The translations under genes and the position numbers were made by a program. From Bacillota bacterium (GTDB lineage: Bacteria; Bacillota; Sulfobacillia; JACIYH01): DNA of 61,191 nt. Shown here one piece after another: positions 33,275 through 42,057 of this stretch. The stretch is from assembly GCA_014360055.1 (NCBI GenBank), contig JACIYH010000005.1:1-61191 (forward strand). The letters are read 5' to 3'. The first letter of the stretch is position 1. Every line of letters begins with the position of its first letter. The notes below the pieces were generated by a model. The model saw only the letters and a program-made list of their open reading frames with translations, had not been told where the DNA came from and did no database searches.

Positions 33275-35466
33275 CCGCCTTCCGCTGGCAGAAGGCATCC
33301 GGGCTCTCCTGGCGCAGGGCGGGTTGGGGCGTGCTCTTCCTGATCCTGTGGGCGGCGGTGTTTTACGCCGACATCATCCCGCGTCCCCTCAACCTGCAGG
33401 AAGGCCAGCTGGCGCCCGAGACCATCCGGGCTCCCCGCCAGGTAGTGGACCGGGTGCGTACCGAGCAGTTGCGCCAGGAGGCCGCGGCCGCGGTCCCCGA
33501 TGTCTTCGACCTCGACCCGCGGGCCACCGCGGAGGCCGAGCGGGCCGTGAGTGACGCTTTCGCCCGCGTGCGGGAGGTGGCCGGCCAGCCCGGCAAGCCG
33601 GAAGAAAAGGCTGCCCTTCTGGCCCGGGAACTGGGCGTGGAGGACCGGGCGGCCGTGCTGGCGGCGCTCGCCGCCGACCCCGCCCAACTGGACGTGGTGG
33701 AGGCCTGGGCCAGGGACACCCTGGTGTCGGTGATGCAGGTGGGCGTGCGGGAGGAGAACCTGGACGCGGCCCGCCAGCAGGTGAGACAGCGGGTGGACGC
33801 GTTGCGCCAGCCGCGCGACCTCAAGAACTTCGCCGCCGAGGTGGCGGCTGCCCGGGTGCGCCCCAACCTGGTTTTCAACGCCAGTGACACGGAAGCCAGG
33901 CGGCAGCTGGCCCGCGAACAGGTGCGGCCCGTGTACGTCCAGCGCGGGGATGTGGTTTTGCGCAAGGGGGAGCTTGTGACCTCCGCCCACCTGGTTCTCC
34001 TGCGGGACCTGGGCCTCATGCAGGGCGGGGGGAACTGGCTCATCGGCGCCGGCTCCCTGCTGCTGGCCCTCCTGCTGGGGGGAATCCTGCTCTTCTTCCT
34101 GCGGGCGTTTACTCCCGCGGTATGGCAATCGGAGAACCTGCTGGTCCTCGTGGGCCTGGTGCTTTCGGTGGCTCTGGTGATGGGGCACCTGGTGCGGGGG
34201 GTCTCGGGGCACCTGACACCGGTAGCCACGGCCACCGTGCTGCTGGCGGTGCTGGTGAAGCCGGAGGTGGCGTTGATCTCCGCCCCCATCCTGGCCGTAG
34301 GGGTGGCAGCGATCAACGGGCTCCACGCCGAGTTCGGTATCACCAACCTCTTCGGAGCCCTGGTAGGGGCCTACGCGGTGGGGCGGATCAGCCAGCGTAC
34401 CGATTTCCTGCGCGCTGGGTTCCTGGCCGGCATGGGGCAGCTGGGGGCGGCGGTGGCACTCAGCCTGGTGGGGGGTCTGGCCCAGGATACCCTGGCGGTC
34501 TGGCAGGTGTACCTGTTCTCTTTCCTGAGCGGGCCCACCGCGGGCATACTGGCCGTGGGCCTGCTACCCTTCCTGGAGACCGCCTTCGGGGTGGTGACCC
34601 CCATCAAACTGCTGGAACTGTCCAGCCCCAACCACCCGCTGCTGCGGAGGTTGCTGGTGGAAGCCCCCGGCACTTATCACCATTCCATCCTGGTGGCCAA
34701 CCTGGCCGACGCGGGGGCGGAGGCGGTGGGTGCCGACGGGCTGCTGGCCCGGGTGGGCGCTTACTACCACGACGTGGGCAAGATCAGACGCCCGTATTTC
34801 TTCATCGAAAACCAGATGGGGCAGGACAACCCGCACGAGAAGATGTCCCCGGCCCTGTCTGCGGTGGTGATCACCGCCCACGTCAAGGACGGGCTGGAAC
34901 TCGCCCGTGAGTACCGGCTGCCCCCCAGTGTCGCCGCTTTCATCGCCGAGCACCACGGCGACTCGCTGGTTTCGTACTTCTACAGCCGGGCGGCCGAGAA
35001 CGGCGCTCCCGTCGAAGAACAGGGCTTCCGCCACCAGGGCCCCCGGCCCCAGTCGCGGGAGACGGCCATCGTGATGCTGGCCGACGCGGTGGAGGCTGCC
35101 GTACGTGCCCTTCCCGACCCCACGCCTGCAGCCATCGAGGGAGTGGTGCGCAGGATAATCAGGGAACGCCTGCAGGACCGACAGCTGGATCAGGCCCCCC
35201 TCACCCTGCGGGACCTGGACCGGGTGGCGGCGGCCTTCGTGCGCGTCCTGAGCGGGATCTACCACCCCCGCATCGAGTATCCGGAAGGGAAGGGGGAGGG
35301 CGATGAGGGCAAGGGTCGCGGTGACGCGGGAACCGGGGGTGACGGTGCCCCGCGGGACGGTGCGGCTGGTACGGGCGGCGGTGGGGCTGGCCCTGGAGAG
35401 GGCGGGGAAACCCGTACCGGTGAGCGTGGCCCTGGTGAGCGACGAGAGGATACGGGAACTGAATAG
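33271..35466 (+). CDS. pgpH: 7TM-HD cyclic-di-AMP phosphodiesterase PgpH
   Basis: A 731-residue protein: one N-terminal membrane segment (residues 17-34), an extracytoplasmic 7TMR-HDED domain, about seven membrane segments (residues about 255-430) and a cytoplasmic HD domain with H-x-HD (YHHSILVANLADAG, YYHDVGKIRRP; His500-Asp501) and EHHGDSLVSYFY. The family splits c-di-AMP. The expected end is near YHPRIEYPEG, but the frame continues about 60 Gly/Glu/Arg-rich residues and overlaps ybeY by 164 bases. TTG 33271 overlaps phoH by 4 bases. Confidence 0.93.
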   Translation: MTAFRWQKASGLSWRRAGWGVLFLILWAAVFYADIIPRPLNLQEGQLAPETIRAPRQVVDRVRTEQLRQEAAAAVPDVFDLDPRATAEAERAVSDAFARVREVAGQPGKPEEKAALLARELGVEDRAAVLAALAADPAQLDVVEAWARDTLVSVMQVGVREENLDAARQQVRQRVDALRQPRDLKNFAAEVAAARVRPNLVFNASDTEARRQLAREQVRPVYVQRGDVVLRKGELVTSAHLVLLRDLGLMQGGGNWLIGAGSLLLALLLGGILLFFLRAFTPAVWQSENLLVLVGLVLSVALVMGHLVRGVSGHLTPVATATVLLAVLVKPEVALISAPILAVGVAAINGLHAEFGITNLFGALVGAYAVGRISQRTDFLRAGFLAGMGQLGAAVALSLVGGLAQDTLAVWQVYLFSFLSGPTAGILAVGLLPFLETAFGVVTPIKLLELSSPNHPLLRRLLVEAPGTYHHSILVANLADAGAEAVGADGLLARVGAYYHDVGKIRRPYFFIENQMGQDNPHEKMSPALSAVVITAHVKDGLELAREYRLPPSVAAFIAEHHGDSLVSYFYSRAAENGAPVEEQGFRHQGPRPQSRETAIVMLADAVEAAVRALPDPTPAAIEGVVRRIIRERLQDRQLDQAPLTLRDLDRVAAAFVRVLSGIYHPRIEYPEGKGEGDEGKGRGDAGTGGDGAPRDGAAGTGGGGAGPGEGGETRTGERGPGERREDTGTE

Positions 35467-35764
35467 CCGTTTCCTCGGGCGGGACCGTCCCACCGACGTG
35501 CTCGCCTTCCCCCTGGGGGGCGATGCCCCCGGTGCCTGGGGTGAGGTGGTGGTTTCCGCGGACACCGCCCGGCGGCATGCGGAAGAGAGGAATGGTGACC
35601 TCCAGGAAGAATTGGTACTTCTGGCCGTTCACGGTGTCCTGCACCTGCTGGGACGGGATGACGACACCCCCGCGGCCTGGCAGAGCATGATGGCCGAGGC
35701 CACCGACATCGTGGCCGAGGCCAGGGACATCGTGGCCGCCCGCCCGGAGGAACGGCATACATAG
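35303..35764 (+). CDS. ybeY: Endoribonuclease YbeY (third metal ligand changed)
   Basis: A 153-residue YbeY: VALVSDERIRELNSRFLGRDRPTDVLAFPLG matches the conserved N-terminal half, and the zinc motif reads HGVLHLLGRDDD. The normal H-x3-H-x5-H has His110 and His114 but Asp120 in place of the third histidine. Asp can bind zinc, so activity may survive. YbeY takes part in 16S rRNA maturation. ATG 35303 lies inside the pgpH frame. Position between pgpH and era-recO supports the call. Confidence 0.9.
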   Translation: MRARVAVTREPGVTVPRGTVRLVRAAVGLALERAGKPVPVSVALVSDERIRELNSRFLGRDRPTDVLAFPLGGDAPGAWGEVVVSADTARRHAEERNGDLQEELVLLAVHGVLHLLGRDDDTPAAWQSMMAEATDIVAEARDIVAARPEERHT

Positions 35765-35839
35765 GTGACGCGGGCAGAGGGCGGTCCGACCTGACCTACC
35801 GACCGGACCCCGGGCGGAGCGGTATGCAGGGCGGAGGCG

Positions 35840-36439
35840 ATGGCGGTGGGGGTAAGACTCCGCAACCTGTTCCTGAGCGGGCTGGCGGTGCTGGTGCCGG
35901 TGGTGCTCACGCTGATGGCCCTCAGGTGGCTGTTCGGCGTGGCCGACAGCCTGCTGCGCCCGCTGATCGCCCGGGCCCTGGACAGGTACATACCGGGCCT
36001 GGGCATCCTTTTCGGGGTGTTGTTCGTCTTACTGGTGGGGTGGCTGGCACAGGTCTACGCCGGACGCTGGCTCCTCCAGAGCGTGGAGAGGGTCTTCCTG
36101 CGGGTACCCATCGCCCGTGAGGTGTACGGGACGGTGAAGTCGGTGGTGGATGCCTTCTCGGGAGGCCGCAGGGTCCTGGGGCGGGTGGCCATGGTGGAGT
36201 ACCCCCGGCCCGGCCTTTACTCGGTGGGGTTCGTGACGGGAGCCGGTCTGCCCGAAGCAACCTCCGGGCTGGGGGAAGAAACCCTGTGCGTGTTCATCCC
36301 CACCACCCCCAACCCCACCTCGGGGTGGATCGCCATGGTGCCGCGCTCCCAGGTGCGGTTCCTGGACATGACTCCCCAGGAAGGTATGCGGCTGGTGATC
36401 TCGGCGGGGACGGTGGACCCGCGCGCGCGAAGGGGGTAG
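35840..36439 (+). CDS. DUF502 family membrane protein
   Basis: A 199-residue protein with two N-terminal membrane segments (LSGLAVLVPVVLTLMALRWLF and GLGILFGVLFVLLVGWLA) and the DUF502 body: VERVFLRVPIAREVYGTVKSVVDAF, GRVAMVEYPRPGLYSVGFVTG and CVFIPTTPNPTSGWIAMVPRSQV. The function is unknown. ATG 35840 follows GGCGGAGG. Confidence 0.88.
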   Translation: MAVGVRLRNLFLSGLAVLVPVVLTLMALRWLFGVADSLLRPLIARALDRYIPGLGILFGVLFVLLVGWLAQVYAGRWLLQSVERVFLRVPIAREVYGTVKSVVDAFSGGRRVLGRVAMVEYPRPGLYSVGFVTGAGLPEATSGLGEETLCVFIPTTPNPTSGWIAMVPRSQVRFLDMTPQEGMRLVISAGTVDPRARRG

Positions 36440-36447
36440 CTGGGAGG

Positions 36448-37527
36448 TTGTACATACGGCGGTTTCCGGTGATGTGTGCCCTCCTGTCACTGCTGCTGGT
36501 GGTGGCGGTACTGGCCGGCAGTTGTGGCCGGGGGAGTCCATCCCCTCCCGCGCCCTCCGCACCCGGGGAGTTGCCTGCGGGAGGCACGGGGGCACCGGAG
36601 GTTCCCGTACCCAAGCGGCCCTGTCCCCTGTGCGGGCAGCCGGTTCCCGAGAACCTGGTACACAGGCGGCCCTTTGCCCTCATGATCGACAATGCTCCCC
36701 AGGCTCGCCCGCAGGCCGGCCTGGGGGAGGCCTGCCTGGTCTACGAGGTGCTGGCGGAGGGCGGCATCACCCGGTTCCTTGCCTTTTACCTGCACGAGGA
36801 TCCCCCTAAGGCCGGTCCCGTGCGCAGCGTGCGTCCCTACTTCCTGGACCTGGTGCTGCCGCTGGATGCGGTACTGGGCCACGCGGGGGCCAGCGAGCAG
36901 GGGTTTGCCGACCTGCGCGCCCTCAACGTCCCTCACCTGGATGAGATCTACGGGGGCGGGGACGCGTACTGGAGGGTGCCCCCCTCCGAGCGCAAACCAC
37001 CCCATGCCACCTATACCTCGGGCGAGTTGTTCCGGGCCGCCATGAAGAAGCACGAGCTCGAGAAGGAGGGGCCGTTCCCCGCGCCCTTCCCGTTCCGCAC
37101 CGGGGGTAAGCCGGCGGAGCAGGGCAAGGAGGCCGCCCTGCTCACCGTGTACTACCCGGGGGGATGGCAGGGTTACCGTGTGAGCTACGCCTATGACAGG
37201 GACACCGGTCGCTGGTTGCGTTCCATCAACGATGACCCCCACCGGGACGCCGACGGTCGGGTGCTGTGGGCCCGTAACGTGGTCGTCCACTTCGTGGAGA
37301 TGCGCCGCATACCGGGGGACGAACTCCTGCACATGGAAGCGAAAATGACGGGGCAGGGGCAGGCTATCGTGTTCAGCGGGGGCAGGTACCGGGAGGGGAT
37401 CTGGCGCAAGCCCGCCCGCCGTTCGCCGGCCGTCTACCGGGACGACAGGGGGGAGCCCCTGGAACTGGAACCCGGTCCCACCTGGGTGCTGGTGGTGCCG
37501 GTGGGAACCCGGGTGGAGATCAAGTAG
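36448..37527 (+). CDS. DUF3048 domain (YerB-like) exported protein
   Basis: A 359-residue protein. The N-terminus has RR followed by a hydrophobic stretch ending in AGSCG, a signal peptide and possibly a weak lipobox. Then a CPLCGQP motif and the two DUF3048 halves: RPFALMIDNAPQARPQAGLGEACLVYEVLAEGGITRFLAFY, GPVRSVRPYFLDLVLPLDAVLGHAGAS and ARNVVVHFVEM. Bacillus YerB is a relative of unknown function at the cell surface. The start is uncertain: TTG 36448 keeps the positive charges; ATG 36472 would leave an uncharged signal. Confidence 0.83.
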   Translation: MYIRRFPVMCALLSLLLVVAVLAGSCGRGSPSPPAPSAPGELPAGGTGAPEVPVPKRPCPLCGQPVPENLVHRRPFALMIDNAPQARPQAGLGEACLVYEVLAEGGITRFLAFYLHEDPPKAGPVRSVRPYFLDLVLPLDAVLGHAGASEQGFADLRALNVPHLDEIYGGGDAYWRVPPSERKPPHATYTSGELFRAAMKKHELEKEGPFPAPFPFRTGGKPAEQGKEAALLTVYYPGGWQGYRVSYAYDRDTGRWLRSINDDPHRDADGRVLWARNVVVHFVEMRRIPGDELLHMEAKMTGQGQAIVFSGGRYREGIWRKPARRSPAVYRDDRGEPLELEPGPTWVLVVPVGTRVEIK

Positions 37528-37543
37528 GCGCGGAGGGAGAAAC

Positions 37544-38443
37544 CTGGCAGAGGAAGTCTTCCGTTCCGGATTCGTCGGTGTGGTGGGGCGCCCCAACGTG
37601 GGCAAGTCCACCCTCGTGAACGCCCTGGTCGGGCGCAAGGTGACCATCGTATCGGAAAAACCGCAGACGACGCGCAACCGCATCCTGGGTGTCCTCAACG
37701 GGCCGGGCTACCAGATGGTGTTGCTGGACACGCCCGGCATGATGGAGCCGCGTACGGAACTCGACCAGTACATGGTCAAGATCGCCCGTGGCACCCTGGG
37801 CGACGTGGACGTCGTCGTGCTGGTAGTGGATGGTACCGCCCGTCCCGGCCCCAACGAGAGACTGCTGGTGGCCAGCTTCCCGCGCAAGGCCCCGCCTGCC
37901 GTACTCGCCCTGAACAAGGTGGATCTCCTCCCGCCGGAGAAGGTGCCGGAGGCTATGGAGGCCTACCGGGCGCTATACCCCTTCCGCCACGGCGTCCCCA
38001 TCTCCGCCCTCGCGGGGACCAACCTGGACCTCCTGCGCCAGGCCATTTACGACTTGCTGCCGCCGGGACCTCGCTACTACCCGGAGGACGTCACCACCGA
38101 CCAGCCCGACCACTTCTACGTGGCCGAAGTGGTGCGCGAGAAGGTGCTCGAACTGGTGCGGGACGAGGTCCCCTACGCGGTGGCGGTGGTGGTCGAAGAA
38201 ATCGCCCCCCGCCCGAACGAGGTGCTCTACATCCGGGCCTACATCTTCTGCGAGCGGGCCGGCCAGCGGGGCATCCTGGTGGGTCAGAACGCCCGCCTGC
38301 TCAAGACGGTGGGGACGAGAGCACGGCAGGAACTGGAGGCCTACTTCGGGAAGAAGATATACCTCGACCTGTGGGTGAAGGTAAGGCGCGACTGGAGGGA
38401 CGACCCCAGCACGCTCGGGCAACTGGGCTACAGGTTGAAGTAG
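37544..38443 (+). CDS. era: GTPase Era, apparently with a CTG start
   Basis: A 299-residue GTPase: G1 GRPNVGKST, G2 QTTRNRI, G3 DTPGM, G4 NKVD, G5 SALAGTN and a C-terminal KH domain with FVVRDSQR-like GQRGILVGQNARLLKTVGTRARQELEAYFGKKIYLDLWVKV. The first in-frame ATG/GTG/TTG (GTG 37580) would cut away the first beta-strand (SGFVGVVGRPN). The only start that restores the usual length is CTG 37544, preceded by GGAGGG at a spacing of about 8. Era binds 16S rRNA in 30S assembly. Confidence 0.93.
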   Translation: MAEEVFRSGFVGVVGRPNVGKSTLVNALVGRKVTIVSEKPQTTRNRILGVLNGPGYQMVLLDTPGMMEPRTELDQYMVKIARGTLGDVDVVVLVVDGTARPGPNERLLVASFPRKAPPAVLALNKVDLLPPEKVPEAMEAYRALYPFRHGVPISALAGTNLDLLRQAIYDLLPPGPRYYPEDVTTDQPDHFYVAEVVREKVLELVRDEVPYAVAVVVEEIAPRPNEVLYIRAYIFCERAGQRGILVGQNARLLKTVGTRARQELEAYFGKKIYLDLWVKVRRDWRDDPSTLGQLGYRLK

Positions 38444-38447
38444 GCCG

Positions 38448-39212
38448 ATGGCCCTCTATCACGTGGAAGGCATCATCCTGCGCAGCCGCGATCTGGGCGA
38501 GGCAGACCGCCTGCTGACCGTGTATTCCCTCGAGGAGGGAAAGCTGGGCGCCGTGGCCAGGGGGGCGCGGCGGCCGGGGAGCAGGCTGGCGGCCTCTGTG
38601 CAGCCCTTCGCCTGCGCCCGCCTCCTCCTCTGGCGGGGGAAGCACCTGGATGTGGTCACCCAGACCCAGCTTCGCCAGTCCTTCCCGCGCCTGCGTTCCG
38701 ACCTCGGGGGGGTCGCCGCCGCCAGCCTGCTGGCGGAACTCGTCGATTGCTTCACCCAGGAGCGCGACCCTGCCCCCTCTCTGTTCGCGTTGCTGCGCGG
38801 CACCCTGGCGGCCCTGGATGAATCGGTGGGTGAGCCGGGGCGGTCCCTGGAGGGGGCGACCTACGCCTTCATCCTGGGACTGCTGGCTCTGGCCGGGTTC
38901 GCGCCGCGTCTTACCCGCTGCGTCTATTGCGGCGAGGAGCCCGGCCCGGCGGGCTGCTACTTCGACGCCCCGGCCGGCGGGGTGGTGTGCGCCCGCTGTC
39001 GGGCGGATGACCGTGCCCTGCGCCTCTCGGAGACCTCCCGTCGCGTGCTCCTGCACCTGGCCGGGTCCTCCCCCCAGGCGGCCTCGCGCCTGGCCCTCAG
39101 CCCCACCACCATGCACGAGGTGCGCGCTGTGATGGTGTCCTGCCTGGAGGCGCGCCTGGAGGGCAGGCCCAGAGCATGGGATTTCTGGTACCAGCAGGTG
39201 GGAAGGCGGTGA
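38448..39212 (+). CDS. recO: DNA repair protein RecO
   Basis: A 254-residue RecO: N-terminal OB fold (MALYHVEGIILRSRDLGEADRLLTVYSLEEGKLGAVARGARRPGSR in outline), a helical middle and a zinc finger CVYCGEE...CARCR. It helps load RecA on gaps. It starts 4 bases after the era stop, the standard era-recO arrangement. Confidence 0.93.
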   Translation: MALYHVEGIILRSRDLGEADRLLTVYSLEEGKLGAVARGARRPGSRLAASVQPFACARLLLWRGKHLDVVTQTQLRQSFPRLRSDLGGVAAASLLAELVDCFTQERDPAPSLFALLRGTLAALDESVGEPGRSLEGATYAFILGLLALAGFAPRLTRCVYCGEEPGPAGCYFDAPAGGVVCARCRADDRALRLSETSRRVLLHLAGSSPQAASRLALSPTTMHEVRAVMVSCLEARLEGRPRAWDFWYQQVGRR

Positions 39213-39233
39213 GCGAACCTGGGTATCCCTGCC

Positions 39234-40235
39234 ATGCCGGGTGACGTGAGGCGACTGGTGCTCCCCACGCCTTACGCCGTGGGGCCCGTCAACGTGTACC
39301 TGATCATGGGGGCCGAGCCCACCCTCATCGATGCCGGACCGGCCACCCGGGAAGGGGTGGAGGCCCTGCGGGCGGGGCTGGCCGCAGCCGGCCTGGGGCC
39401 CGGGGACGTGCGCCGGGTGATCGTGACCCATGCCCACCCCGACCACTACGGGGGCCTGGCCCTGCTCGGGGACGAGGGTCGATGGGAAGTGGCCGCCCAT
39501 CCCCGCGCTCTCCTGTGGATGTCCGGCGACCCCGGGATGCTGGACGCCCGGGTGGCCTTTTACGTCAGATTCCTGGAACAGGCCGGCGTCCCCGCCTCCC
39601 TGCTGCGCACCATGGAGCGGGAGAGCCTGGGACTGCGCTCCTACCCCCGCGGAATAGCGCTGCACCGCTTCCTGGGGGAGGGGGAAAGGGTCAAGGCGGG
39701 AGACGGCGAACTGGTGGTCCGCTACACCCCAGGACACGCTTCCTCTGCCATCTGCCTGGAGCGCACCTCCGACCGGCTCCTCTTTTCGGGCGATGCCCTG
39801 CTGGGGCGCATTTCCTCCAACGCCCTGGTGGAGCCGGTGGGTGCCTGGACGGGGGATCGCCGGGCCAGCCTGCCCGAGTACGTGCGGACCCTGCACCGCC
39901 TGCGCTCGCTGGAAGTGGACCTGGTGCTACCGGGCCATGGCGATCCCTTCCCGGACCATCGGGCCCTGGTGGACGAGCGCCTGGCCTTCTACCGCGCCCG
40001 CCGCGACCACGTCCTCGCCCTGCTGGGCGGCGGCCCGGCCACCGTATACGATCTGTGCCGCTCCCTCTTCCCCGGCCTGGAAAGGGACCAGCTCTTCCTG
40101 GGCCTCTCCGAGACGGTGGGCTACCTCGACCTCCTGGAAGAACAGGGATTGGTGGGGCATACCATGAGTGAGGGCGTGCTCAGGTACCACCGTCAGGCGG
40201 GCCGGACCCTCTCGCCGAGCGCGCGGGCGGGGTAG
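39234..40235 (+). CDS. Metallo-beta-lactamase-fold hydrolase (LACTB2/glyoxalase II-like)
   Basis: A 333-residue MBL protein with VTHAHPDHYGG (H-x-H-x-D-H), a mid-protein His in YTPGHASSAICLE, GDALLG, and LPGHGDPF near residue 230, then a winged-helix-like C-terminus. The group includes broad hydrolases, so no substrate can be given. ATG 39234 lies 21 bases after recO and may be in the same transcript. Confidence 0.85.
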   Translation: MPGDVRRLVLPTPYAVGPVNVYLIMGAEPTLIDAGPATREGVEALRAGLAAAGLGPGDVRRVIVTHAHPDHYGGLALLGDEGRWEVAAHPRALLWMSGDPGMLDARVAFYVRFLEQAGVPASLLRTMERESLGLRSYPRGIALHRFLGEGERVKAGDGELVVRYTPGHASSAICLERTSDRLLFSGDALLGRISSNALVEPVGAWTGDRRASLPEYVRTLHRLRSLEVDLVLPGHGDPFPDHRALVDERLAFYRARRDHVLALLGGGPATVYDLCRSLFPGLERDQLFLGLSETVGYLDLLEEQGLVGHTMSEGVLRYHRQAGRTLSPSARAG

Positions 40236-40335
40236 GCTGGCGGTCGGTAGATCGCGCACAGGTTCCACGCTGGTATGCGCGGGTGGGGTTCGCAGTGATC
40301 TGGATCACGCCCGGGCGGGTGGGTGGGGGCCGGTA

Positions 40336-41955
40336 ATGGGGGTCACGATCAGTTTCCTGGACGGGGTGGGGTGCATCGGCGGCACCAAGGTCCTGCTGGA
40401 AGCGGACTCGGGGGGACTGCTCCTCGATTTTGGGGTCAGTTTCTCGGCGGAAAGGGCTTTCTTCGACGAGTTCCTGCGCCCGCGTGCCTCCGCCGGCATC
40501 GGAGATCTCCTGGAACTGGGGCTGCTGCCCCCGTTGCGGGGACTCTACCGCCGGGACCTCGACCAGCCCTCCCGCGGCTGGTGGAGCCGTGTGGAGGGGC
40601 GTGACCGCCAGGTGCAGGTGGCGGGGGTATTGCTCAGCCATGCCCACCTGGACCACAGCGGGTACATATCGTTCCTGGAGGGCGACATCCCCGTCTACAC
40701 GGGGCTGGCCTCGGCCATGATCGCCAAGGCCATGCAGGATACCACCCCCGGCACCGTGGAGCGGGAGGTGGCCTACTTCACGCCAAGGGAGGAAAAAGAG
40801 GGGCTGCTGAAAGCGGCCGACTACCGCAAGGTGCCGGCCCGCCTGCGCCCCTTCGTGGTCTTCTGCCCCGAAACGTCGCCCGCGAACTGGCAGGCGGCAG
40901 CCGACTTCTGGCTGCGTCCGCCCGCTTCCCGCGACCTGGAGGGTGAACCCCTGCGGGTCGTGACCGGTTCCGGCCCACCCGCCGGCGGTGCCGTGTGTGA
41001 GACGCGGGTGGCAGGCATGCGGGTGCGCTGGTGGCCGGTGGACCACTCCATCCCGGGGGCCGGCGCCTTCGCCGTGGAGACCCCGGCGGGCTGGGTGGTA
41101 TACACCGGTGACCTGCGCCTGCACGGTTCGCGGGGTCCTCTTACCCGTGCCTTTGCCCGGGAGGCAGCCCGGCTGGAGCCCGTCCTGCTCCTCTGCGAGG
41201 GGACCCACCCCCGCACCGAGACCCCGGTAGGCGAGGACCAGGTGCGGCAGCGGGCCTGCGAGGCCCTGCGCCATGCCGAGGGCCTGGTGATCGCCGACTT
41301 CGGACCCCGCCACGTGGAGCGCCTGCTCTCCTTCCTGGAGGCCGCCCGCGAGTCGGGACGCCGCCTGGCCGTCACGACGCGCGACGTCTACCTCCTCGAG
41401 GCCCTGCACGCGGCAGGGGAGCCGGGCGTTCCTGATCCCCGCACGGAGGGGGCGCTGGCGGTGTACATAGAGGCCAAGGTGAACAGGCCGGTGTGGGAGC
41501 GCATCGTCATGGAGCGCTACCTGGACTCCTGTCCGGACCGGGTCGTGTCCGCCCGCGACGTGGCGGCTGCCCCGGGCGATTACGCGTGCGCCTTCTCGTA
41601 CTGGGACCTCACAGAACTGGTCGACATCGCACCCCGCGGGGGCACCTACATCTACTCGTCCACGGAGGCGTTCAACGAGGAGATGCACATGGACCTGGAC
41701 CGGCTACGCAACTGGATTTCCCACTTCGGCCTGGCCATGCTGGGGGACCCGGGGGACCGCGCCGGCCAGGGCCGTGACCCCGGCTGGCACGCCAGCGGGC
41801 ACATCCACGGTCCCGGGCTGGTGGAACTGGTGGAGACCATACGTCCCCGCTGCCTGGTCCCCGTCCACACAGAAGACCCCGAGTTCTTCTGTGAAAGGCT
41901 GGGTCACCTCACCCGGGTTGTCACCCCTGCCCCCGGTTCCACCTTGTGGCTGTAA
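40336..41955 (+). CDS. RNase J-like MBL-fold/beta-CASP ribonuclease
   Basis: A 539-residue protein. The MBL core has LLSHAHLDHSG (H102-x-H104-x-D106-H107) and VDHSIPGAGAF; a beta-CASP insert and the late motifs ASGHIHGPGLVELV and PVHTEDPEFF correspond to motifs B and C of ribonuclease J-type enzymes. The long insertion (about residues 120-230) and the absence of the RNase J C-terminal domain set it apart from RNase J1/J2. Probably an RNA exo- or endonuclease. ATG 40336 follows GGGTGGGGG. Confidence 0.78.
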   Translation: MGVTISFLDGVGCIGGTKVLLEADSGGLLLDFGVSFSAERAFFDEFLRPRASAGIGDLLELGLLPPLRGLYRRDLDQPSRGWWSRVEGRDRQVQVAGVLLSHAHLDHSGYISFLEGDIPVYTGLASAMIAKAMQDTTPGTVEREVAYFTPREEKEGLLKAADYRKVPARLRPFVVFCPETSPANWQAAADFWLRPPASRDLEGEPLRVVTGSGPPAGGAVCETRVAGMRVRWWPVDHSIPGAGAFAVETPAGWVVYTGDLRLHGSRGPLTRAFAREAARLEPVLLLCEGTHPRTETPVGEDQVRQRACEALRHAEGLVIADFGPRHVERLLSFLEAARESGRRLAVTTRDVYLLEALHAAGEPGVPDPRTEGALAVYIEAKVNRPVWERIVMERYLDSCPDRVVSARDVAAAPGDYACAFSYWDLTELVDIAPRGGTYIYSSTEAFNEEMHMDLDRLRNWISHFGLAMLGDPGDRAGQGRDPGWHASGHIHGPGLVELVETIRPRCLVPVHTEDPEFFCERLGHLTRVVTPAPGSTLWL

Positions 41956-41956
41956 G

Positions 41957-41981
41957 GGCCCGTGCGCGTCCCGGGCCTTCT
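41957..41981 (+). terminator. Probable intrinsic terminator after the RNase J-like gene
   Basis: GGCCCG (41957-41962) pairs with CGGGCC (41972-41977) and is followed by TTCTTGTGCTT. It lies 2 bases after the stop codon and before the convergent DUF4438 gene. The T-run is interrupted. Confidence 0.5.
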
Positions 41982-42057
41982 TGTGCTTGCGGGTCCCGCG
42001 GTAAGCCGTGGGCCGGGGCTGGTGCCCGTGCTGCTTCGCGGTGAGGTGGCGCGGGGA

